This document shows, piece by piece, positions 1 through 5,772 of a DNA stretch of 6,003 nucleotides. Positions within the stretch are counted from its first letter, which is position 1; each line of letters opens with the position of its first letter. The translations under genes and the position numbers were made by a program. Where the stretch lies: assembly GCA_029941095.1 (NCBI GenBank), contig JAPYRO010000082.1, positions 1-6,003 of the forward strand, given 5' to 3'. The stretch comes from Dehalococcoidia bacterium. Lineage in GTDB: Bacteria > Chloroflexota > Dehalococcoidia > UBA6926. Below the pieces are notes generated by a model. That model saw only the letters and a list, made by a program, of their open reading frames with translations, was not told the origin of the DNA and did no database searches.

Positions 1-826
1 TACCGCTGGTGATATTGAACCTAACGGCGATGTTGAAATAGTTAATCCCGAGCACCCATTGTTGAATTTAGATAATGATAAGGCGAAAATCTCAATGGAA
101 TTCTCGTTCGAATCAGGAACTGGTTTCAAACCCGCAGATGACCATAATTCTCAGGTAATTGGGATTTTGCCTGTAGATGCTATTTTTACTCCTATAAAAA
201 GATCTAATTTCCAAGTTGAGGCGACTCGAGTGGGCCAAGTAACGGATTATGATAAATTAATTCTTGAGATTTGGACTGATGGCACAATGTCAGCTGAAGA
301 TGCCGTGAAACAGGCTGCGAGTATCATGGTTGATCAACTGGGGCCGTTTGTTTCTCTAGGTCTTCCACAAGTAGAAGAAGAAGAAGTAGAAGAAGAGTCA
401 GACATACTACCCCCTGGTATGGGAGGTCTATTGATAGAAGATATGAAGCTTTCCTCGAGAACTCAAAATAGCCTGAGGAGAGGGAATTTAACTATGCTCG
501 GGGAAGTTTTAGAACATTCTCCAGAGGAATTGCTGGCGTTGAGGAATTTCGGTGATCGTTCTTTACAAGAGCTAATTGGAAAACTTAAAGAACTGGGAGT
601 TCCAGTAATAGATGGAGCTACAACTCGAGGATGGCGCAAGAAGCGATTTATCGAATTATTCATGCAACTTGAGGACGATGAGGATCAAATTTTGGAAGAT
701 AAAACCTCAGTGGAACCAACTGGCGTTGTATATTCTACCGGCGGAAGTGATGAAGAAGAAGTTGATATTTCCTCTTTCTCTACAAGAACCTTTGCGCCTG
801 ATGATGAATCTGGAGAGTCCGAATGA
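1..826 (+). CDS. rpoA: DNA-directed RNA polymerase subunit alpha (5' end outside window)
   Basis: This is the alpha subunit of RNA polymerase. It scaffolds assembly of beta and beta' and binds promoter UP elements and activators through its C-terminal domain. The first full codon is at position 2, and the reading frame is open to the window edge, so the start is missing. The visible protein begins TAGDIEPNGDVEIVNPEHP, which aligns to E. coli RpoA from about residue 111, so roughly 110 residues are absent. The rest of the N-terminal domain (VEATRVGQ.TDYDKLILEIWTDGT) is followed by a Glu-rich linker and then the alpha-CTD. In the CTD the DNA-contacting Arg and Asn (E. coli R265, N268) lie in SSRTQNSL, and the second helix-hairpin-helix is NFGDRSLQE, with Arg where E. 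coli has K298. After the CTD, about 75 further residues form an acidic tail that E. coli lacks. The total would be about 384 residues, against 315-330 usually. The TGA stop overlaps the rplQ ATG, which implies translational coupling. Confidence 0.97.
   Translation, partial: TAGDIEPNGDVEIVNPEHPLLNLDNDKAKISMEFSFESGTGFKPADDHNSQVIGILPVDAIFTPIKRSNFQVEATRVGQVTDYDKLILEIWTDGTMSAEDAVKQAASIMVDQLGPFVSLGLPQVEEEEVEEESDILPPGMGGLLIEDMKLSSRTQNSLRRGNLTMLGEVLEHSPEELLALRNFGDRSLQELIGKLKELGVPVIDGATTRGWRKKRFIELFMQLEDDEDQILEDKTSVEPTGVVYSTGGSDEEEVDISSFSTRTFAPDDESGESE
374..397 (+). repeat. GAA-rich triplet tract in the rpoA interdomain linker
   Basis: Four GAA codons, one GTA, two GAA and one GAG encode EEEEVEEE, in the flexible linker between the alpha N-terminal and C-terminal domains. 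The tract is purely in-frame coding repeat. It probably tolerates changes in codon number because the linker is unstructured in the family. The linker role is known for RpoA; possible length variability is inferred. Confidence 0.7.
599..823 (+). other. Acidic C-terminal extension of RpoA beyond the alpha-CTD
   Basis: These 75 codons follow the last helix of the alpha-CTD, which ends at KLKELG. The segment opens with a small basic and aromatic stretch (RGWRKKRFIELF) that could form a helix. It then becomes strongly acidic (QLEDDEDQILED, SDEEEVD, PDDESGESE). It has no domain I recognise and looks largely disordered. E. coli RpoA has only about 15 residues after the equivalent point. The frame is secure because it is continuous with the CTD and ends exactly in the ATGA junction with rplQ. 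Confidence 0.75.
812..817 (+). promoter_or_regulatory. Ribosome binding site of rplQ
   Basis: GGAGAG lies within the last codons of rpoA, about 5-7 bases before the rplQ ATG. It supports that start and re-initiation of ribosomes that finish rpoA. Confidence 0.6.
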
Positions 827-1173
827 GACATCGAGTATCTGGAAGGGTATTAGGTCGACCCACGGCGCATCGTATATCTTTATTTCGTAATTTGACTCGT
901 GACTTAATCATAAGAGAAGCTATTGTGACAACAGAACCGAAGGCGAAAGAAGCTCGTAGTTTTGCCGAGAAGGTGATTACTCTTGGAAAAAATGGATCTT
1001 TGCCTTCTAGACGTAGAGCTTTGAGCTTTATAAATGATAAAGAGGCTATAGCTAAAGTATTTGATGTTCTTTCAGATCGTTATGAAGGGCGTCAAGGTGG
1101 ATACACTCGAATTACTAAATTAGGCCCAAGGAGAGGCGATGCTGCTCCTATGGTACGGCTAGAACTCGTATGA
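823..1173 (+). CDS. rplQ: 50S ribosomal protein L17
   Basis: L17 is a large-subunit ribosomal protein that binds 23S rRNA near the peptide exit side of the ribosome. The 116-residue product has the usual family length and is recognisable throughout. The N-terminus MRHRVSGRVLGRPTAHR matches the invariant MRH....LGR...HR signature. The next helix runs LFRNLTRDLIIREAIVTT, followed by KAKEARSFAEKVITLGK. The C-terminus ends GGYTRITKLGPRRGDAAPMVRLELV, the typical GGYTRI..L..RRGD.A.M..LEL ending. The ATG shares four bases with the rpoA stop (ATGA), the standard rpoA-rplQ arrangement. Nothing is missing or unusual in it. Confidence 0.99.
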   Translation: MRHRVSGRVLGRPTAHRISLFRNLTRDLIIREAIVTTEPKAKEARSFAEKVITLGKNGSLPSRRRALSFINDKEAIAKVFDVLSDRYEGRQGGYTRITKLGPRRGDAAPMVRLELV

Positions 1174-1224
1174 TAGTTACACGATTTACCTTAATTGAGA
1201 GAGTTTTGATAAATAAGAACTAAA

Positions 1225-2049
1225 ATGGTTGATACAATAACAAATAACATATCGAGGTCAAATAGCCATGATCGAGTGGTCTTATTTTTGGAGTATGATG
1301 GTGCTCGTTATCACGGATACCAGATGCAGAATGAATCGATACCCACTATACAGATGAGCCTTGAAAATGCTTTACATAATTTAACTAGTTTGCCTCTTAG
1401 AGTTACGGCGGCGAGCCGAACCGATAGAGGAGTAAATGCTTTTGGACAGGTGGTGAGTTTCGAACATAAGTCCAATCTTAATCTGTTTACTTATCAGGGA
1501 GGGATGAATCACCATTTGCCAAAAGATATAGTTGTAAATAAAGCTTTTTGGTCACCCCCTAATTTCCATGTGAGGAACAGCGCTATTTCGCGTACTTATA
1601 GGTATTCAATCATTAATCGTAAATCTAGGCCGGCTATTGATAGAGATCGTGCAGCCCATGTTGCTTTCCCTTTAAATTTTGAGTTGATGGCAGAGGCAAT
1701 TGAGTTCATAAGAGGGTTCATAGATGTTAGACCTTTTACTGGGAACTGGGTTGAAGATGACGACCCGTACAGACGGTTTGATAAAGTTTGTATATCGAAT
1801 GATCTGGACATAATAACGGTTGAAATGGAAGCAAGCGCTTTTGTAATGCATCAGATAAGGCGAATGATGGGCGCACTTGTAAAAGTAGGCCTTGAAGAAA
1901 TCTCAGTAGCCGAATTTAGAGAATTGCTTATAAATGGCGCACCTGGAGAAGCAACTTGGATGATGCCTCCTGAAGGACTATGTTTAATTAATGTTAAATA
2001 CGAGGGGTTTCCCCCTGAAATAGGAAAAAATCAATATGCCAAAATTTAA
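1225..2049 (+). CDS. truA: tRNA pseudouridine(38-40) synthase TruA
   Basis: TruA converts uridines 38-40 in the anticodon stem-loop of many tRNAs to pseudouridine in the cytoplasm. The 274-residue protein has the family layout. An N-terminal strand LEYDGARYHGYQ (residues 22-33) is followed by the catalytic motif SRTDRGVNAFGQ with the nucleophile Asp67. The second-core motif FHVRNSAISRTYRYSI (114-129) carries the conserved R.Y.Y. The late motif is FVMHQIRRMMGALVKVG (206-222), and the C-terminus is PPEGLCLINVKY. It is divergent: the usual GRTDxGVHA reads SRTDRGVNA, and the usual G.HDF..F is replaced by GFIDVRPF, followed by acidic WVEDDD. The ATG at 1225 lies 51 bp after rplQ and has no strong Shine-Dalgarno. 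A GTG at 1276, just before the first conserved strand, is an alternative start. Its position between rplQ and rplM is common in bacteria. The 3' end overlaps rplM by 14 bp. Confidence 0.93.
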   Translation: MVDTITNNISRSNSHDRVVLFLEYDGARYHGYQMQNESIPTIQMSLENALHNLTSLPLRVTAASRTDRGVNAFGQVVSFEHKSNLNLFTYQGGMNHHLPKDIVVNKAFWSPPNFHVRNSAISRTYRYSIINRKSRPAIDRDRAAHVAFPLNFELMAEAIEFIRGFIDVRPFTGNWVEDDDPYRRFDKVCISNDLDIITVEMEASAFVMHQIRRMMGALVKVGLEEISVAEFRELLINGAPGEATWMMPPEGLCLINVKYEGFPPEIGKNQYAKI

Positions 2050-2722
2050 AACTTATAGCCCGAAACTTTCAGAGATTCAGAGTGATTGGAGAGTTCTTGA
2101 CGCCGAAGGTAAAACTTTGGGTCGGTTAGCGACAGAGGTTGCGACAATTTTGAGGGGCAAAGATAAACCTAATTTTACTAGACATATGATTACCGGGGAT
2201 TTTGTGATTGTTATTAATGCAGAGAAAATCCGTGTGACCGGGCGCAAAGCTGATCAGAAAACTTATTATCGGCATACTCAGTACCCAGGAGGATTAAGAG
2301 CAGTACCCTACAAGGCAATGATGACTCGGTTCCCAGAAAGAATAATCGAGAATGCTGTTAAGGGGATGATTTCCCATAATAGTTTAGGCAGGCAACTTAT
2401 GCGGAGGCTACATGTCTACGCGGGCCCAGTTCACCCTCATGAAGCTCAGGTGAGGGCTGGACAAGGTAGATCGGCTAAATCTGATGAGACTAGCTCTAAG
2501 AAAGATGCAAACATCAATCGCCCCCGGACACGCCGCCAAAGACAGGCAGACGTAAAATTAACGGAACCAGCGGTAGAAACGAAACCTAAGGCCAAAGAAG
2601 AAGAAATCAATTTGGTGGATCTAACAATTCCCAAGTTGAAAGAGTTGGCAAGCAGCAAAGGACTTACTATTCCAAGTAAAGCTCGTAAAGCCGATATTAT
2701 TGAAATAATCAACCAAAACTAG
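2036..2722 (+). CDS. rplM: 50S ribosomal protein L13 with C-terminal SAP/Rho_N-like extension
   Basis: L13 is an early-assembling large-subunit protein that binds 23S rRNA. Residues 1 to about 138 are canonical L13: WRVLDAEGKTLGRLAT (18-33), FVIVINAEKIRVTGRK (56-71), YYRHTQYPGGL (77-87), the AVKGMISHNSLGRQLMRRL segment (107-125) and HVYAGPVHPHEAQ (126-138), where the protein normally ends soon after. Here 90 more residues follow. They comprise a polar, basic linker containing RPRTRRQRQ (163-170), a Lys/Glu stretch, and a terminal helical module from 192. The product is 228 residues, against about 142-150 usually. The ATG start gives the normal L13 N-terminus and has AGGA at 2022-2025, 10 bases upstream. 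It lies inside the end of truA in another frame, which suggests coupled translation. The rpsI gene follows 22 bp downstream, the conserved L13-S9 pair. Confidence 0.97.
   Translation: MPKFKTYSPKLSEIQSDWRVLDAEGKTLGRLATEVATILRGKDKPNFTRHMITGDFVIVINAEKIRVTGRKADQKTYYRHTQYPGGLRAVPYKAMMTRFPERIIENAVKGMISHNSLGRQLMRRLHVYAGPVHPHEAQVRAGQGRSAKSDETSSKKDANINRPRTRRQRQADVKLTEPAVETKPKAKEEEINLVDLTIPKLKELASSKGLTIPSKARKADIIEIINQN
2609..2716 (+). other. SAP/Rho_N-like nucleic-acid-binding module at the L13 C-terminus
   Basis: Residues 192-227 of L13 have the pattern of a SAP, HeH or Rho N-terminal helix-extended-helix module. It begins NLVDLTIPKLKELASSKGL, with the D-L-T-x-x-x-L-K-x-L-A core and a Gly turn. It continues through IPSKARKADIIEII, matching the family's [K/R]xxL[I/V]xxI second helix. 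Such modules bind DNA or RNA in eukaryotic SAP proteins and in Rho. They are not part of standard L13. The motif match is by eye; binding to rRNA or another nucleic acid is inferred. Confidence 0.65.
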
Positions 2723-2744
2723 CGCGAGAAAGAAGAGTAAGTGA

Positions 2745-3146
2745 ATGACTGACACAGATAAATTTTTCCAAGGCACAGGAAGACGTAAGAGATCCATTGC
2801 ACGCGTTAGAATTTCTCTTGGGGATAACAAGCTGTTTATGGTTGATGGGGTTAGTATTGAGGAAAAATTCCCTATTGAAGATCATCGAAGAATGGTTATG
2901 GAGCCATTGACTGTAACTGGAATGCTCGGGAGAGTTAATGTGAATGTACATGTGATCGGCGGGGGATTTTCTGGCCAAGCAGGCGCTGTGCGCCATGGTT
3001 TATCTAGAGCATTGCTTTCTTTTGATCCTGATTTTCGATCGGCCCTAAAGGCTGCTGGGTTTTTGACACGCGATTCCCGTGAAAAAGAACGTAAGAAATA
3101 CGGTTTGTTTAGGGCAAGGAAGCGGCAACAATATTCAAAACGTTAG
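2745..3146 (+). CDS. rpsI: 30S ribosomal protein S9
   Basis: S9 is a small-subunit head protein whose extended C-terminal tail contacts the anticodon loop of P-site tRNA. The 133-residue product has the usual length. Visible hallmarks are GTGRRKRSIARVRI (10-23), the glycine-rich core IGGGFSGQAGAVRHGLSRAL (71-90) with the GQ.GA.RHG..RAL signature, FLTRDSREKERKKYG (106-120), and the basic tail ending QQYSKR. The terminal Arg corresponds to the residue that reaches the tRNA. The ATG is preceded by the purine-rich AGAAGAG at 2731-2737, a modest ribosome binding site. It is the last plus-strand gene and faces the oppositely oriented phosphohexomutase gene across 23 bp. Confidence 0.98.
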   Translation: MTDTDKFFQGTGRRKRSIARVRISLGDNKLFMVDGVSIEEKFPIEDHRRMVMEPLTVTGMLGRVNVNVHVIGGGFSGQAGAVRHGLSRALLSFDPDFRSALKAAGFLTRDSREKERKKYGLFRARKRQQYSKR

Positions 3147-3169
3147 TTCCAATTAAGATCTACCTTCTT

Positions 3170-4603
3170 TTATATTCCAGTAAGGTTTCTTGCTTCGCCT
3201 ATCAATCTGTTTACATTTTGAATAGAGCTTGATTCTGCATAGATACGCAATAATGGCTCTGTTCCTGAGAAGCGTACTAATACCCAGGAATCATCGATCA
3301 ACGTATAAAGATACCCATCGATATCTAAGAAATCACTCACTGGTATATTTAAGAAATTAGTTACTTTGGTAGTTTTAAGTTTTTGTTCGATAATTGGCCG
3401 CTCTCTTTCTGGAAATGTTAGATCAAGTCGGTCATAATAGTGTGGCCCAACTAATTCATAAAGTTTATCTAATAAATCTGATAGCGGTAGTTTTGTCTGC
3501 GCTAAAGCTTCAATAAGGAATAGACCTGATAAGATGCCGTCTCGTTCCGGAATATGTCCTTTGAATGCAAATCCGCCGCTTTCTTCGCCTGCTATCAAGG
3601 CATCGTTTTCCATAAAAAGAGCTCCAAGATATTTAAACCCAACAGGAGAGTTTATGACTTTCGTGCCGTGATGTTTCCCAAGTTTGTCGATCATTTTAGA
3701 AGTTGTAATAGATTTAATTACTGGGTCTTTTGATTGTTTGGTTTCCAATAAATAATGAGTTAATAAACTAAATACTTGAAGTGATGATAAATATCTTCCT
3801 GTATTGTCGATGACTCCGATTCGGTCGCCATCTCCGTCAGTTGCCAAACCTATCGCATATTCTCCTTTTAACACAGTGTCTCTCAATTCTCTCAAATTAG
3901 GTCCGATTGGTTCGGGTTTTAAAAGACCAGGGAACGTAGAGTCTTCAGTAGAATGTATTTCTTCGATTCTTCCTTCGTATCCGGAAAGGATGTCTTTTAT
4001 ATATCCTATGGCAGCTCCAAACATTGAATCTATAGCAATATCAATTGGGTAACTCTTGATTAAATTAAAATCGATAACGCTGGTTATATGTTCTAGGTAA
4101 CTTGTTTTGGGATCAAAATATTGTATGAGTTTTAGAGTTTTGCCTTGTTCAAGTGATATGAGCTTTGGTGCCTTCCCATCGGAGATAAATTCTCGAATAT
4201 TGTTTTCGATTTCATTTATCACATCGACGGATGCTGATCCACCATACTGAGATTTTACTTTGAACCCATTCCATTCAGCCGCATTGTGGCTTGCGGTAAT
4301 TATTACTGCACCAGCGGCTTCCAGGGTTATTACGTTGTAGCTAATGACTGGAGTTGGAGCGAAATTACTTGATAAGAATACAGGTATTTGATTTGCAGCG
4401 AAGACCTGTGCTACATCATTCGCAAAAGTTTTCGAACCAAACCTGGTATCGTAGCCGACCACCATTCCTTTGGAGCCAAGATTATTTTTGAGGATATAGT
4501 CTGCCACCCCTTGGGCACATAGCTGGACGTTTTGAGATGAAAAATCCTCTCCTATTATGGCTCTCCATCCATCTGTACCAAAAACTATATTTGGAGATGA
4601 CAA
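3170..4603 (-). CDS. Phosphoglucomutase/phosphomannomutase family protein
   Basis: This is an alpha-D-phosphohexomutase, which interconverts 1- and 6-phosphates of a hexose (glucose, mannose or glucosamine) via a phosphoserine and a bisphosphate intermediate in the cytoplasm. The 477 residues show all four signatures. FGTDGWRAIIGE (8-19) is followed by the catalytic loop TASHN with Ser105, metal-binding DGDGDR (256-261), sugar-selecting GEESGGF (339-345) and the phosphate-binding RFSGTEPLLRIY (444-455). The GEESGG loop is typical of the PGM/PMM branch, but I cannot assign the sugar from sequence. The start is TTG at 4603-4601, chosen because a perfect Shine-Dalgarno lies 5 bases upstream and FGTDGWR follows at the usual distance. 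It lies 49 bp downstream of the deacetylase-family gene on the same strand and is probably cotranscribed. Possible roles are glycogen, cell-wall or glycolipid precursor supply (inference). Confidence 0.95.
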   Translation of the reverse strand: MSSPNIVFGTDGWRAIIGEDFSSQNVQLCAQGVADYILKNNLGSKGMVVGYDTRFGSKTFANDVAQVFAANQIPVFLSSNFAPTPVISYNVITLEAAGAVIITASHNAAEWNGFKVKSQYGGSASVDVINEIENNIREFISDGKAPKLISLEQGKTLKLIQYFDPKTSYLEHITSVIDFNLIKSYPIDIAIDSMFGAAIGYIKDILSGYEGRIEEIHSTEDSTFPGLLKPEPIGPNLRELRDTVLKGEYAIGLATDGDGDRIGVIDNTGRYLSSLQVFSLLTHYLLETKQSKDPVIKSITTSKMIDKLGKHHGTKVINSPVGFKYLGALFMENDALIAGEESGGFAFKGHIPERDGILSGLFLIEALAQTKLPLSDLLDKLYELVGPHYYDRLDLTFPERERPIIEQKLKTTKVTNFLNIPVSDFLDIDGYLYTLIDDSWVLVRFSGTEPLLRIYAESSSIQNVNRLIGEARNLTGI

Positions 4604-4608
4604 TTTTG

Positions 4609-4615
4609 CCTCCTT
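4609..4615 (-). promoter_or_regulatory. Ribosome binding site of the phosphohexomutase gene
   Basis: On the minus strand this reads AAGGAGG, a full match to the anti-Shine-Dalgarno core, 5 bases before a TTG codon. No in-frame ATG lies at a suitable distance. The site therefore decides the start and probably compensates for the weak TTG initiator. Confidence 0.85.
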
Positions 4616-4652
4616 AGATTTTTTTATTCGACAGATTTCTTAAGAATGTAAA

Positions 4653-5768
4653 CTATTGTGAAATGTATTTAGAAGTGTTTTCTTTTATTGTATCGATAGT
4701 TTTCTGTACGGTAGCTTTAATAGAAGCGTTATTGGAGCCAGTGATTTCATCGTCCTTCAATGTTTTTATACCGTATTCTAGGCTGTATTTTTCAGGTACA
4801 TCATTCGGTAACTCTAACCCAGCCATCGTTGCATAATCCAGAGCCCAACTTCTAGCTACTGCGGATAAATCATAGCCACCTCCGCCCAAAGCGAGTAATT
4901 TGCCTGGTGCTAGGTCTATGATTTGCTTAACGATACGATTGTGCCCTTGGGTTGTTAGAGAAAGTTGAGACAATGGGTCGTTGATATGAGTATCGATCCC
5001 TAACTGTGCTACTAGTATCTCTGGATCATATATCTTCAGTATTTCGGGCACTACTTTCATAAATGCATCAAAATATATATCATCATTTGTATTCGGCGGC
5101 ATAGGTAAATTGATTGAGTAGCCTATTCCTGCCTCTTCTCCTACTTCATCGGTAGATCCAGTTCCTGGGAACAAAGTGTCTCCGGATTGATGGATTGAGA
5201 TTGTCATTACTTTATTCGTCTGGTAGAAAGCGTTTTGGACGCCATCACCGTGATGTGCATCTATATCAATATAAGCTATTCTTTCCACTCCTTTTTGAAG
5301 CAGTTTTTGAATAGCAATTACCGCATCATTGAAAATACAGAATCCTGATGCGTAGTCACTCGCGGCATGATGATAGCCGCCTCCCGCATTGAATGCTAAA
5401 TCGATTGATCCATCAATAAGGGCATCGACACCAGTTAACGATGCTCCAACTGCTAGGGCGGCAGCTTCGTACATTCCTTCAGATATGGGATTGTCTCCCC
5501 AGTCGCTGAAACCGTATCTATGCTGTCTTCCTAGATCTTCCCCTCTACTGAACGCTGAAACTGCCTCGATATAATCTCTAGAGTGAAAAGTCATTAATTC
5601 AAAGGATGTTGCTATTTTGGGGTCTAATATCTCGGCTGATTTATTCGAAAACACCTTATAGGATTCAAGCAATTCGTAGACTAATCTTAGTCGCATTGGT
5701 CTGAGAATATGGTCTTCCCGGAGTATGTTTTTTGTTAGCTCATCACTGTATATAAAACCTGTTTGCAT
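4653..5768 (-). CDS. Histone deacetylase family protein (AcuC-like, class I type)
   Basis: This is a zinc-dependent amide hydrolase of the arginase/deacetylase fold. Bacterial members remove acetyl groups from acetyl-lysine (for example AcuC on acetyl-CoA synthetase) or from small acetylated amines. The 371 residues match the AcuC/class I length. The catalytic His pair is H133-H134 in GGGYHHAASDYASGFC. Metal ligands are D170 and H172 in YIDIDAHHGDGVQ and D259 in QLGIDTHINDPL. The transition-state Tyr is Y299 in LGGGGYD. PGTGSTDEVGEEAGIGYSINLPMPP (201-225) is the usual active-site loop region. All catalytic residues are present, so the enzyme should be active. The C-terminal 35 residues are polar and poorly conserved-looking. 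The ATG has only a weak ribosome binding site and lies 4 bp after the stop of the upstream gene, which suggests coupling. The phosphohexomutase gene follows. The substrate cannot be told from sequence. Confidence 0.94.
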   Translation of the reverse strand: MQTGFIYSDELTKNILREDHILRPMRLRLVYELLESYKVFSNKSAEILDPKIATSFELMTFHSRDYIEAVSAFSRGEDLGRQHRYGFSDWGDNPISEGMYEAAALAVGASLTGVDALIDGSIDLAFNAGGGYHHAASDYASGFCIFNDAVIAIQKLLQKGVERIAYIDIDAHHGDGVQNAFYQTNKVMTISIHQSGDTLFPGTGSTDEVGEEAGIGYSINLPMPPNTNDDIYFDAFMKVVPEILKIYDPEILVAQLGIDTHINDPLSQLSLTTQGHNRIVKQIIDLAPGKLLALGGGGYDLSAVARSWALDYATMAGLELPNDVPEKYSLEYGIKTLKDDEITGSNNASIKATVQKTIDTIKENTSKYISQ

Positions 5769-5772
5769 GATT

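Noticed and set aside
463..663. Minus-strand 66-codon open frame opposite the alpha-CTD
   Set aside because: It is antisense to conserved rpoA coding sequence, with no supporting start signal or homology features.
599..826. RpoA tail as the product of a frameshift
   Set aside because: The frame is continuous with the alpha-CTD, contains no stop, has coherent acidic composition and ends exactly at the ATGA overlap with rplQ, as expected of the real gene end.
612..890. Plus-strand 92-codon open frame across the rpoA/rplQ junction
   Set aside because: It overlaps the rpoA tail and rplQ in another frame, has no ribosome binding site or recognisable protein features, and is out-competed by the firmly identified L17 frame.
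1174..1224. Possible promoter in the rplQ-truA gap (TTGAGA and TAAATA-like hexamers)
   Set aside because: The hexamers are too close together for a sigma70-type promoter, and in AT-rich DNA such matches are expected by chance.
2446..2996. Overlapping minus-strand open frames of 69-95 codons opposite rplM and rpsI
   Set aside because: They lie antisense to confidently identified ribosomal protein genes, overlap one another in different frames and show no ribosome binding sites or domain features.
3804..4052. Plus-strand 82-codon open frame inside the phosphohexomutase gene
   Set aside because: It is antisense to the conserved DGDGDR region of a clearly real enzyme and looks like a shadow frame.
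4637..4646. TTCTTAAGAA palindrome between the deacetylase-family and phosphohexomutase genes, near a 7-base T/A run at 4619-4625
   Set aside because: It is AT-rich with no loop. On the transcribed minus strand the nearby run is A rather than T, so it cannot act as an intrinsic terminator for the upstream gene. No evidence supports an operator either.
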